In this document: piece after piece, positions 14,277 to 23,342 of the stretch | Numbering within the stretch: the stretch's first letter is position 1 | Layout: every line of letters begins with the position of its first letter | Assembly: GCA_040080915.1 (NCBI GenBank) | Contig: JBEBHD010000034.1 | Location: forward strand, 1 to 28,925 | Origin: M3007 sp040080915 | Lineage (GTDB): Bacteria > Bacteroidota > Bacteroidia > Chitinophagales > Saprospiraceae | Reading direction: 5' to 3' | DNA length: 28,925 nt | The notes under the pieces: model-generated | Told to the model about the DNA's origin: nothing | Seen by the model: only the letters and a program-made list of their open reading frames with translations | Database searches by the model: none | Position numbers and translations under genes: made by a program

Positions 14277-17200
14277 TTACCGCACCAGCGTAATATCGCC
14301 TTTATATAGCAGTCGGCGACCGTCTATCAATTCAATTTCTGCGTAGTAAACAAACACCGCAGGTGTCATCAGCGCACCGTGGAAGTAGCCGTTCCAGCCG
14401 TACTTGGGATCGTTGGGCTGGAAGTTTTGCTTTTGGAACACCATCGTCCCCCAGCGGTCAAAAATCTGGAACGAGTTCACCTGCTTGATCTGGCTGATCT
14501 TGGCGAGGATCAGTACCACGTCGTTTTCGCCGTTTTCATCCCAAGGCGAGAATGCGTTCGGGATATAAATGTTCGGCTCGTCGTCCACGTTGATGAGCAC
14601 CCGGTCGCTTGCCCGGCAGCCGTCTTTGCTGACTATCGTGACCTCGTATTCAATGGGACGGAACGGCTTGGCAATCGGCTTGAGCAGGCTGAACACATCG
14701 GTTCCGAGGAAGGTCAGCCCTTCGAGCGGGTTCCAGAGCACCGAATCAATCAACGCCAGCGAGTAACCGGCTGGAAGTACGGCCTTCAGCTGCACCGAAT
14801 CACCAAACTCGATATTGAATTCAGGATCAATACTGATACCGGGGTCTGGTGCCTTGGGCACGACGAGCGTTTTTTTGAATTCGCAACCGTTGGCATCCTG
14901 AATCCACAAATTGTACGTGCCGGGGGAAATGTTCTCGAAATCGAGCTGCTGCGAGAATGACTGGCCGTTGTTGATCGAGTACAGATACGGCCCGTAGCCG
15001 CCGGTTATCTGTTGGAAAGTGATTGCCCCGTCATTATCCTTGCAGGAAGGTCGCTTCACGTCAAAGGCAAAATCCGTGGGCACATTGGTCTCCAAGAACA
15101 CCAACGTGTTGTCCGTCTGGGTGCAGCCTGTGCCGGTGTTGGTCACCGTTAACACGTATGCACCAGCCTTGTCCACCTGCGGGTTGAGCGTGGTTGTGCC
15201 CGAAACAATATGCCCGCCGCCCGTTGCGGCCCATGCGTAGGTGTACTGCGGCCCGGAGGACGCGAATGCCTGAAGGGTCACTTCATCAATCGTACAGGTG
15301 AGCGTAAAGGGTGGGCCGGCATCGGCGCTCGGCGGGGTGGTATTTGACGACACATCGGCTGTCGCAGTGTTGGTACAACCATTGGCGGCGTTGAGCACCG
15401 TCAGGGTGTAGGTGCCGGGAGCGTTGGCCTGGGCCGTGGCCGCAGTGACGTTTCCGAAAAGGTTGCCGGTAGAGGTGCTCCAGGCGTACGAGTAGGTCGG
15501 GCCGGAAGAAGAGGCTGTTCCGTTGAGCGTCACCACTTTCACCGCGCAGGTCAGCAGGGGCGCTGAGGCAATAGCGGCCGTGGGAGCCACGGTGTTTTGC
15601 AGCACCTGCACTTGTGCAGTAGCGGTACAACCGTTGGTGGTATTTTGCACCAAAAGAGCATACCCGCCGGGGGCGGAAATCGTAGGTGTGAGCGTGTTTT
15701 GCCCGGAAATAATTACCCCGTTGGGTGTTGTCCATTCGTAGAAAAACGGTCCTCCGGTCTGGCTGGAGCCAGTGCCGTTGAGCTGCAACGTGGTAACGGC
15801 GCAGGTGAGCGTTTGCGTAGAACCGGCATTGGCAGCGGGCACCAAAATGTCTTGCGCCACGGTGGCCGTGGCAGTTACGGTACAGCCGTTGTCCAAGTTG
15901 GTGATCAATAAGGTGTAAAGGCCCGGTTTGTCCACCACGGGTTTGAGCGGATTGCTCAGGTCGGTGAAATTGCCGTTGGTGGTGCTCCAGGTGTACGTGA
16001 CGTTTCCGGTGGACGATCCAGCGGCCTCAATTGGCACCTGCTTGACAACACAAGTGAGTGTTTTGGGCTGGGCCAATAGGGCCACGGGCGCGCTTTGATC
16101 CTCCAAAATTTCAACAGAATCGGTAGCGCTGCAGCCGTTGAGCGTGTTGGTCACGGTCAGTTGATACGTGCCGATGGCGCTGACCGAAGGTGTCAGGGTG
16201 TTGCCCCCGCTGATGATCATGCCTCCGTTTGGCGACGACCAGCTGTATGTGAAATTGCCGCTCCCGCCTACGGTACCTTGCAGTCCGATGGACGACACCG
16301 AACAGGTCAGTGTTTGCGGGTTGCCCGCTTCCACCACGGGCGGTTCGATGTTTTGGCTGACGATCACACTGGAGTACGACACGCAGTTGTTGGTGGTATT
16401 TGTCACCTGCAGTTCGTACGTACCGGGCTGGTTCACGACCGGAGTGAGCGTTCCGGCCCCGCTGACAATATTGCCGCTACCGGTCGGTGTCCACAGGTAA
16501 GTGAATATCGGGCCGGTGTCGGTACCGATACCGTTGAGGGTGACGCTGGTGATGGCGCAGGTCAATTGCGCCGGTGCGCCAGCGATAGCGGTCGGGAAGC
16601 CAGCGGACTGGGTAATTTGCACCACGTCCGTGGCCGTGCAACCGTTGATGGTGTTGGTCACGGTCAGGAAATAGAAGCCTGCACCGTTCACAGTCGGGGC
16701 CAGAATATCCGTGGGGCCTTCAAAGTTGCCCGTGTTGGTCGTCCAGCTGTAGGTAAAGTTTGGCCCTGTGCTGGCGGTTGGGTTGAGGGTGTAACTCGTT
16801 TCGGTGCAAGTGAGCTGGAACCCCGGGCCTGCAGCGGCCTGCGGCGGTGTTTGGTCAATAGTTAGCACAACGATATCCGTGGCTGTGCATCCATTGGTGT
16901 TATTGGTCACCACCAAATTGTACGGGCCGGGTTGGTCCACCACAGGATTGGCCGAAGAGCCGCCGGAGATGATACCAAAACCAGTCCATGAATAGGAGAT
17001 GTTTTGCCCCGTGGAGCTGGCACCGCCGATCTGGAGTTGAGGCTGGTAGCAGGTCAGGATATTGTCAGGCCCTGCATTGGCCGTGGGTGGTGCCACGTCT
17101 TGTATCACGGTCACGCTGCCAGTGGTCGTGCAGCCGTTGTTGGCGTTGGAAATCACCAACGTGTACGGGCCTGGCTGGTTGACAGTGGCGTTCAAACTGT

Positions 17201-20200
17201 TGGCACCATTGACCACGCCAGGGCCGGTCCAGTTGTACACGAAATTGGAACCGGCACTGGAGCCAGCCGCATTAATCGCGATCTGCCCGGTGGAGCAGTT
17301 TAGGATGCCCGGTTGTGCGATTTGAACAATCGGGTCGGCGTTGTCGCGCAGGATCTGAACGGTAGAAATACTGGTGCAACCGTTTTGGGTATTGGTCACC
17401 AGCAACTGATAGGTGCCGGGCGCATTCACCGAGGGGTTGAGGACGGTGGTGGGCGGCAGTAGGTTTCCTCCGTTCAGTGCTGTCCACTGATAGGTGTACA
17501 AAGCGCCTTGGCTGGAGCCAAAACCGTTGAGGGCAAGTGAAGGGCTGGTGCAGCTCAGCGTCTGTTGTTGGCCAGCGTTGGACACGGGTGCCGCCACATC
17601 GGCTGCCACGGTCACGGTTGTGCTGGAAGTACAGCTGTTGTTGGTGTTTGTGACGATGAGGGTGTAGTTGCCCGCCTGCCCAACCACGGGTTGAAGGCTG
17701 TTTGCACCGGAAAGGATCAAGCCGTTTTGCGTGCCCCACTGGTACTGGAAGTTGCTGCCCGTGCTGGAGCCGGTACCGTTGAGTGTTTGTTGCGGTTGGA
17801 AACAGGTAATGAGCGCGGGCGGCGCAACGGCTACTGTCGGTAGTGTCAAGTTGGCAGTAACCGTGGCCGAACTGGTCGAGGTACAGCCGTTGCTCTGGTT
17901 GGTCACCAATAAAGTATAGGTACCAGGCGACGTGATGGTGGGCGTGAGCGTAGCAGCCCCGGCAGCAATATTGCCGCCGACGGTTGTCCACTGGTAGTCA
18001 AAATTCGGCCCCGAACTGGTGCCGGCACCATTGAGCACTACAGTCGGTGTGACGCAATTGATTTGCGCTGGCGTGGCAATCGCCACGTTCGGAGGTGTGA
18101 TGTTTTGAGTAATGACCGTCGTACCGGTGGAGGTACAGCCGGTCAGGATATTGGTCACTATCAGCGAGTACGTGCCTGGCTGGTCGAGGATAATGCTTGG
18201 TGTGGTGGCTCCGCTAACGATATGACCGCCGGGGGTGGTTGTCCACAGGTAGGTAATGTTCGGCAGCACGATCGTGGCCGGGTCGCCCAGTTCGATCTGT
18301 GGTTGGTCGCAGGTGAGCGTGCCCGGCAAGCCCGGGTTGACGATGGGCGGTGTGGTGTTTTGGGTCACCAGCACGGATGCCGAGGCGGTGCAGTTGTTGA
18401 CGAGGTTGGTGACGATGATGGAGTACGACCCTGGGGCATTCACCGTTGGCATGAGTGTTGTTTGCCCGCTTACGATGTTGCCACCCGCCGTCGCTGTCCA
18501 GAAGAAATTGTAACCCGGGCCGCTGGACGAGCCGGTGCCGTCGAGCGTCACGGTCGGGTTGTTGCACGTGATCTGTTGGTTCACGACGATGACAGCAGCC
18601 GGGTCTGTGAAGTCGAGGTCAACAAAAACGGTAGCCGTACCCGTACAGCCGTTTTGGGTGTTGGTGACGATGAGCGTGTAGTCGCCTTCTTCGGTCACAA
18701 CGCAGTTTTGGCTGGCCTGGCCGGACTGGACGTTGCCGTTGAGGGTTGTCCACTGGTAGGCGTATGAGCCGCCGCTGGGCGATGCGCTGCCGTTGAGCGT
18801 GACCTGCGACACGGTGCAGGTCAGTTTCACGGGCGGGGCGATGATTGCCGTTGGCGGGGTATTGTTAAGGGTCACGTTTGCGGTGCTGGTGCTGGTGCAG
18901 CCGTTTTGCGTGTTGGTCACCAAAAGCGTGTAGGTAGCCGGGGTGGAAACGCTCGGATTGAGGCTTTGTGCGCCGCTGATGATGTTGCCGCCCGGCCCGG
19001 CTGTCCACTGGTAGGTAAAGTTGGGGCCTGAGGACGAGGCGTTGCCGTTGAGCGTGGCGTTGGTGATGGAACAGGTGATCATTTGGGCTGGCCCGGCACT
19101 TGCCGTGGGCAAGGTCGTGTTGGCCGTGACCGCTACGGATGCGGCAGCAGTGCAGCCATTGGTTTTGTTTTGTACCACCAAGGTGTAGTTGCCCGCTTGG
19201 TTGACAATCGGGTTCAGGCCTGTGGCTCCGCTCAGGATGTTGCCTGGGCTGGCCGTCCATTGGTAGGTGAAATTAGGCCCGATGGACGAGCCGCTGCCAT
19301 CCAGTGTTAGAGAGGTCGTGGCGCAGGTCAAAATGCCGTTGACGGTGGCGGCCGCCGTTGGCAGAGTGAAATCGCCTGGCACAGTGGCTGTAGCGGTACG
19401 GGTACAACCCGACTGGTCGGTCACGGTCACCGTGTACACGCCTGCGGTCAGGCCTGTGGGGTCTTGCACGTTGGCGGTGTTGTTCCACTTGTAGGTATAA
19501 TTTGGGAAACCGCCGGTTACGTTCAGGTCAATACTGCCGCCATTGGGTGCCGTGCAGTTCACACCGACGACGTTGACGATGGTATTCGTCAAGGCATTTG
19601 GAGCAATAATGGTGTACGATTGTGTTCGGGTACACCCGAAAAAGTCCGTCACGGTCAGGTTGTACGTTCCAGCGGGCAGGCTGATCGGGTCTGGTACGTT
19701 TCCGATGAAAACCGGCCCATCCCATGTGTAGGTGTGGGGGCCTTGGCCACCGGTGACGGTGGTGTTGATCGAGCCATTGGACGAACTGGCACATTGCACA
19801 TTGGTGGTCACGCCGGTGAGGGCGAGGGTGGAGACCACAACAGTCAGTGACCCCTGTCCGGTGCCCACACAGCCAGCGGAATCAGTCACACTTTGTATTT
19901 GGTACAGGCCGGGTTCTGTGACTTCGAGAAAAAACGGGTTTACGGTAATGTCGTCAATGACAGGCTGAACGTCACCGTTGTGCTTGTATTCCAACGAAAA
20001 TGGCCCGGAACCGATGAAGTTGACCTTGATGAGGGCCGTTTCTCCAAGGTTGCAAATTTGCGGGGCAGGCGGGATCAACTGGGCGATAGGTAGCGGCCGA
20101 ACGTTGATACGGGCGGTGGCCACCTTGGTTTTGCCGCAGGCATCCGTGACGGTGACGCGGACGTTGGTGGACGTGCCGACAAACATTGTCGAAGTGGCTT

Positions 20201-21851
20201 CCTGGGAGCCATTTTGCCAGTTGTACGTGAACGGTGCCACACCGTCAAGTACTTCCACACTGACTGTTCCGGAGCCGGGGCCACAGATAATAACCGTGTC
20301 GGGCTGAATGGCAAGCACGGGCAGGTCAAGGATAATGATCGTCTCTTCCGGGTTGAGGCAAGAACAGGGGTTGTTCAGGCGGACGAACAATGTTTCTTCG
20401 CCTTCTATGATCAGGTCGTTGGTGATATTGATGGTGAGGGTAACTTCCGACTGGCCAGCGGGTATGACCATTACGGGCGGCAAGCCGGTATAGTCTACTC
20501 CGGTTGTGGCGGTACCGCCGATGACGTATTGTACGGAAAGCGGCAGGCTGAGGTTGTTCCCGAGGCGTTTGAAGATCAACTTCACGGTGCCGCAGCCTTC
20601 GTACACTTGTTCGATATCGGTGCTTCCGTTTATTTCAAACTCTACCGAGGCGTTGCCACCGGCGGCGAACGAACCTGCGTTGAGGAACACGGCAGAGTCC
20701 CACACGCCGTCGCCCACGTCGGCTATTTTCAGTTTCATGCGGTAGGTTTCGCAGGGCTGCACGTTGGCGATGGCGGTGAATTTGCGGGTAAAGCCGTCGT
20801 ACTGCACCTCGTTCACGGCCGGGCCGGTGGCGGGGTTTTGGCCGCACAGGTTGGTACTGGATGCGGGCTGGTTGTTTACATAAAAACCCGAGAACGACAG
20901 GTGGTTCACGTTGTTGATTGCCACCGGTATGTTGGTGGTGGGAATGACGGCGATGTTCTGCTGGCCGCCGGGGATACCAGGGCCGGAGATAAAGAAGCCG
21001 AACACGTCGTTGAACTGGGAATTGACGTACTCGCAGTATTCTTCCGAAGCGAAAACGAAGTTGAACGACAGGATGGGCTGTGTGGGCGTAAACTCAAACT
21101 CGATGCCTGCGCGGTCGAACAGGGCGCCGGTGGTGAGCAGGGCCAGGTCGGCATCGGGCGTGGAAACGCCGTAGCCATTGCTGGCACCGTCCTGGTTGTT
21201 CGGGCCGGGGGCTACGCCGATGTCGCCGGTGGCCATGATGACACCGGTGTTGAAACCGATGTTCGTTTGGCCTTGGGTAAAGGTGCCGATCTGGCCACCA
21301 TTGCCCTCGAAGGTCACGCCTGTGACATCGAAGCAGTTGCCGCCGATGAGCACGTCCTTGACGAGGTCTTCGGCGGAAAGGCCGCCCTGTACCTCCAACA
21401 CAGCGGACATGGACTCGACGTATTCTTTTAGGTCTTTTTTCACGCAGGTCTGGCACACGATGGACACATAGTGCCGGGGCGGGCTGGCCACGTCCCATGT
21501 GCAATCGTAGCTCAGCACAAACTCCATGGCGGTTTTGTTGGCTTTGAAGACCAATTGGTGGGCCTGCTTGTCGTATTGCAGCACTTCCGCGCCCTCGGCC
21601 TTCAGTTCGGGTCGGCAAGCGCCGAGGGCCGGGTCGTCGGGTACCACGAGCGAGTAGGTTTCGCCGGAAACCAATTGCTCAATACGCAGGAGCTGTTCCT
21701 GAGTGGTTGCGGTGACGACGTGGCGTTGCTGGTGTCCGTCAAGAATGATGGGAGTTGCGGGGCCATTGGCACCGTTTTGGCCAAAAAGAGGCAGAGAAAC
21801 GGCGAAAATCGAGATTAGGGCGAAGCAAATGCGGGATGTAGAAAGGCTCAT
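14277..21851 (-). CDS. Giant cell-surface protein: choice-of-anchor L, Calx-beta, SprB repeats, 17 Ig/PKD-like domains, CHU_C
   Basis: The 2524-residue product begins with a signal peptide (ICFALISIFAVSLPLFG). About residues 165-390 are a choice-of-anchor L domain (CFDVTGVTFEGNGGQIG, FNFVFASEEYCEYV). A Calx-beta domain follows at about 397-495 (GTATTGVDYTGLPP, EGEETLFVRL). Two Ig-like segments come next (about 500-680), then SprB-like repeats (about 684-828; NVQCASSSNGSINTTVTGG). Seventeen tandem domains of about 84 residues fill about 829-2257, each with LTC near its start, WT in the middle, PGTYTL and NGCT near its end. One more SprB-like unit (CKDNDGAITFQQITGGYGPY) precedes the gliding-motility C-terminal domain (YIPNAFSPWDENGEND, FDRWGTMVF, GWNGYFHG, DGRRLLYKGDITLV), which directs type IX export. 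The role is probably adhesion or gliding, by analogy with SprB-type adhesins; this is inference. The ATG at 21851 fits the signal peptide. Confidence 0.92.
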   Translation of the reverse strand: MSLSTSRICFALISIFAVSLPLFGQNGANGPATPIILDGHQQRHVVTATTQEQLLRIEQLVSGETYSLVVPDDPALGACRPELKAEGAEVLQYDKQAHQLVFKANKTAMEFVLSYDCTWDVASPPRHYVSIVCQTCVKKDLKEYVESMSAVLEVQGGLSAEDLVKDVLIGGNCFDVTGVTFEGNGGQIGTFTQGQTNIGFNTGVIMATGDIGVAPGPNNQDGASNGYGVSTPDADLALLTTGALFDRAGIEFEFTPTQPILSFNFVFASEEYCEYVNSQFNDVFGFFISGPGIPGGQQNIAVIPTTNIPVAINNVNHLSFSGFYVNNQPASSTNLCGQNPATGPAVNEVQYDGFTRKFTAIANVQPCETYRMKLKIADVGDGVWDSAVFLNAGSFAAGGNASVEFEINGSTDIEQVYEGCGTVKLIFKRLGNNLSLPLSVQYVIGGTATTGVDYTGLPPVMVIPAGQSEVTLTINITNDLIIEGEETLFVRLNNPCSCLNPEETIIILDLPVLAIQPDTVIICGPGSGTVSVEVLDGVAPFTYNWQNGSQEATSTMFVGTSTNVRVTVTDACGKTKVATARINVRPLPIAQLIPPAPQICNLGETALIKVNFIGSGPFSLEYKHNGDVQPVIDDITVNPFFLEVTEPGLYQIQSVTDSAGCVGTGQGSLTVVVSTLALTGVTTNVQCASSSNGSINTTVTGGQGPHTYTWDGPVFIGNVPDPISLPAGTYNLTVTDFFGCTRTQSYTIIAPNALTNTIVNVVGVNCTAPNGGSIDLNVTGGFPNYTYKWNNTANVQDPTGLTAGVYTVTVTDQSGCTRTATATVPGDFTLPTAAATVNGILTCATTSLTLDGSGSSIGPNFTYQWTASPGNILSGATGLNPIVNQAGNYTLVVQNKTNGCTAAASVAVTANTTLPTASAGPAQMITCSITNATLNGNASSSGPNFTYQWTAGPGGNIISGAQSLNPSVSTPATYTLLVTNTQNGCTSTSTANVTLNNTPPTAIIAPPVKLTCTVSQVTLNGSASPSGGSYAYQWTTLNGNVQSGQASQNCVVTEEGDYTLIVTNTQNGCTGTATVFVDLDFTDPAAVIVVNQQITCNNPTVTLDGTGSSSGPGYNFFWTATAGGNIVSGQTTLMPTVNAPGSYSIIVTNLVNNCTASASVLVTQNTTPPIVNPGLPGTLTCDQPQIELGDPATIVLPNITYLWTTTPGGHIVSGATTPSIILDQPGTYSLIVTNILTGCTSTGTTVITQNITPPNVAIATPAQINCVTPTVVLNGAGTSSGPNFDYQWTTVGGNIAAGAATLTPTITSPGTYTLLVTNQSNGCTSTSSATVTANLTLPTVAVAPPALITCFQPQQTLNGTGSSTGSNFQYQWGTQNGLILSGANSLQPVVGQAGNYTLIVTNTNNSCTSSTTVTVAADVAAPVSNAGQQQTLSCTSPSLALNGFGSSQGALYTYQWTALNGGNLLPPTTVLNPSVNAPGTYQLLVTNTQNGCTSISTVQILRDNADPIVQIAQPGILNCSTGQIAINAAGSSAGSNFVYNWTGPGVVNGANSLNATVNQPGPYTLVISNANNGCTTTGSVTVIQDVAPPTANAGPDNILTCYQPQLQIGGASSTGQNISYSWTGFGIISGGSSANPVVDQPGPYNLVVTNNTNGCTATDIVVLTIDQTPPQAAAGPGFQLTCTETSYTLNPTASTGPNFTYSWTTNTGNFEGPTDILAPTVNGAGFYFLTVTNTINGCTATDVVQITQSAGFPTAIAGAPAQLTCAITSVTLNGIGTDTGPIFTYLWTPTGSGNIVSGAGTLTPVVNQPGTYELQVTNTTNNCVSYSSVIVSQNIEPPVVEAGNPQTLTCSVSSIGLQGTVGGSGNFTYSWSSPNGGMIISGGNTLTPSVSAIGTYQLTVTNTLNGCSATDSVEILEDQSAPVALLAQPKTLTCVVKQVPIEAAGSSTGNVTYTWSTTNGNFTDLSNPLKPVVDKPGLYTLLITNLDNGCTVTATATVAQDILVPAANAGSTQTLTCAVTTLQLNGTGSSQTGGPFFYEWTTPNGVIISGQNTLTPTISAPGGYALLVQNTTNGCTATAQVQVLQNTVAPTAAIASAPLLTCAVKVVTLNGTASSSGPTYSYAWSTSTGNLFGNVTAATAQANAPGTYTLTVLNAANGCTNTATADVSSNTTPPSADAGPPFTLTCTIDEVTLQAFASSGPQYTYAWAATGGGHIVSGTTTLNPQVDKAGAYVLTVTNTGTGCTQTDNTLVFLETNVPTDFAFDVKRPSCKDNDGAITFQQITGGYGPYLYSINNGQSFSQQLDFENISPGTYNLWIQDANGCEFKKTLVVPKAPDPGISIDPEFNIEFGDSVQLKAVLPAGYSLALIDSVLWNPLEGLTFLGTDVFSLLKPIAKPFRPIEYEVTIVSKDGCRASDRVLINVDDEPNIYIPNAFSPWDENGENDVVLILAKISQIKQVNSFQIFDRWGTMVFQKQNFQPNDPKYGWNGYFHGALMTPAVFVYYAEIELIDGRRLLYKGDITLVR
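15080..19365 (-). repeat. Array of 17 tandem Ig/PKD-like protein repeats (about 252 bases each)
   Basis: Seventeen in-frame units of 82-86 codons occupy this part of the giant surface gene. The protein consensus is TAxAGPxQxLTC, then LNGTGSSSGPNFTYQWT, GNIVSG, LxPxVxxPGTYTLxVTNT, NGCTxTxxVxVTxNxTPP. Every unit keeps one Cys in the first strand and one in NGC/NNC/NSC about 55 residues later. At the DNA level the units are well diverged, with varied synonymous codons. Confidence 0.93.
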
Positions 21852-21961
21852 AGAGAAATGTGTTTGTGTGTAAGCCTAATGTTAGTTCGAGTAAAAAAAA
21901 AGAAATGTTGTGAGCTGTTTTTGGGGCGCTGTATTCACGAGATACCAAATTGGTTGTACGC

Positions 21962-22012
21962 GCTGCATCGGTTTGCAGCTTAGTCCTGCGCCAAAACACG
22001 CTGGTTTTGGCG
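21962..22012. promoter_or_regulatory. Two adjacent hairpins in the adhesin/corA divergent spacer
   Basis: GCTGCA (21962-21967) pairs with TGCAGC (21974-21979) around 6 bases. CGCCAAAAC (21989-21997) pairs perfectly with GTTTTGGCG (22004-22012) around ACGCTG. Neither has a T tract directly after it on the plus strand. The rest of the 326-base spacer 21852-22177 holds an A-rich stretch (about 21893-21905) and the corA promoter box; no other gene is evident. Confidence 0.4.
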
Positions 22013-22120
22013 TGCAAGGTTAGGAAAATTATCTCGAGGGAAGAAAGCGTTTTAACAAAAATGTGCCTGAACGGGGCAGGATGCGGTGTGTACGGGCGCA
22101 GAATGAGGTTTAAGCAAAGG

Positions 22121-22151
22121 TTGTCTACCAAAAAAAGGCGACGTAAGTTTG
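22121..22151 (+). promoter_or_regulatory. Probable corA promoter (TTG ... TAAGTTTG)
   Basis: TAAGTTTG at 22144-22151 is an exact TAnnTTTG match. A TTGT at 22121-22124 lies 19 bases upstream, near the usual spacing of the -33 element. Transcription would then begin near 22157, between the ATG at 22103 and the GTG at 22178, which favours the GTG as start. Confidence 0.5.
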
Positions 22152-22177
22152 CGGCGAAACAAACCCAAACATGGACG

Positions 22178-23128
22178 GTGATTCGATATTATGCACGCGA
22201 AAAACGGCGGCTCGTGGAGCTTCTCGAGCTGGAGCCAGGCTGCTGGGTGAACCTCACACCGCCCTTTGCGCCCGACGAACTGGAGGAACTTGCCCGCCTG
22301 CTTGAGTTTGACCCTGTTTTCCTTACTGACTCGCTGGACCTTGACGAGCGTGCCCGCTACGAGCGCGACGAAGACATTCGGTTCATCCTTATCAACACGC
22401 CCGTACTTAATGAGGCAGTGGAGGGCGAGAATGAGGCCGTGTACATCACTGTGCCCATCGGCATTATACTCACCATCGAACACGTGGTCACCATCTCCGC
22501 CTTTGAAACGCCCGTACTGGATTCGTTTCTCGAGGGCAAGGTGCGCAATTTCAATCCCTCCGACGAAAAACGCTTCGTGCTTCAGGTACTTGAACAAAAC
22601 GTGTACTTTTTCCTTTCCTGCCTCAAAAAACTGAACCTGCGCCGAAACCTCATCGAAAAGGAATTGATGAACTCCAGCCGAAACGCCGAGCTCAAGCAAC
22701 TGCTCTCCATCGAAAAAAGCCTCGTGTATTTCGTGAACGCGCTCAGCGCAAACGAACTGCTCAAAATGAAGGTGAAACGCACGGATTTCCTGCACATCAA
22801 CGGCGACGAAGACCTGACCGACCTGTTCGAGGACATCATCATTGACAACTCGCAGGCCCTGTCCATGTCCAACGTACACACCAACATCCTCAACGGCACG
22901 ATGGATGCCTATTCCAGCATTATTTCCAACAACCTCAACCAGGTGATCCACCGCCTGACGGTCATTACCGTGGTGCTCATGGTGCCCACGCTCATCTCTT
23001 CCTTCTTTGGCATGAATATTCCCAATGGCGTGCCCGAAAGCCCGATGGCCTTTTACCTCACGATCCTTATTTCAGGCGGGCTTACCGGGTTTTTGTACTG
23101 GTTCATGAAGCGGCAGCGCATTTTGTGA
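22178..23128 (+). CDS. corA: CorA-family divalent-cation transporter
   Basis: The product (316 residues from the GTG at 22178) forms an inner-membrane channel for Mg2+ or a related divalent cation, working as a pentamer. A large acidic cytoplasmic domain (PGCWVNLTPPFAPDELEELA, DSLDLDERARYERDEDIRFI) leads into a long helix (LRRNLIEKELMNSS; QALSMSNVHTNILNGTMDAYSS). Two C-terminal transmembrane helices follow (ITVVLMVPTLISSFF; FYLTILISGGLTGFLYWF), with the signature GMN at 278-280 and a basic C-terminus (MKRQRIL). In-frame ATGs at 22103, 22061 and 21950 exist. The GTG was chosen because VIRYY matches the usual family start, the length becomes standard, and a promoter box lies just upstream. The gene is divergent from the giant surface gene. 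Confidence 0.88.
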   Translation: MIRYYAREKRRLVELLELEPGCWVNLTPPFAPDELEELARLLEFDPVFLTDSLDLDERARYERDEDIRFILINTPVLNEAVEGENEAVYITVPIGIILTIEHVVTISAFETPVLDSFLEGKVRNFNPSDEKRFVLQVLEQNVYFFLSCLKKLNLRRNLIEKELMNSSRNAELKQLLSIEKSLVYFVNALSANELLKMKVKRTDFLHINGDEDLTDLFEDIIIDNSQALSMSNVHTNILNGTMDAYSSIISNNLNQVIHRLTVITVVLMVPTLISSFFGMNIPNGVPESPMAFYLTILISGGLTGFLYWFMKRQRIL

Positions 23129-23273
23129 ATTATACCCCGCACCGCAAGGTGCGAAGCTGCTTTTGTCATACGGAGCGCTGCTAATCAAAATATTAGGCCA
23201 AAGGCCATGCACAAAACCTCGCAGCGCAAAGTATAAAAAATGCCCAGTAGGGTGGTCACAGAGGCTCACCCGG

Positions 23274-23316
23274 AAAAAAAGAGGCTCGCAGAGTTTTTTC
23301 AAACTTTGCGAGCCTC
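23274..23316 (-). terminator. Rho-independent terminator of groESL
   Basis: GAGGCTCGCAGAG (23281-23293) pairs with CTTTGCGAGCCTC (23304-23316) with one mismatch. On the minus strand the stem is followed by TTTTTTT (23280-23274), 27 bases after the groEL stop. Confidence 0.85.
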
Positions 23317-23342
23317 AGTAGTCTTTGTCACACTTTTTTACC

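Noticed and set aside
15080..19365. CRISPR-like or satellite DNA appearance of the tandem array
   Set aside because: Units are about 252 bases, in frame and diverged at DNA level; they encode protein domains and have no spacer structure.
20214..21431. Long plus-strand open frame (405 codons)
   Set aside because: It is antisense to the choice-of-anchor L and Calx-beta part of the giant surface gene, whose protein domains are clear. The plus-strand product shows no recognisable family.
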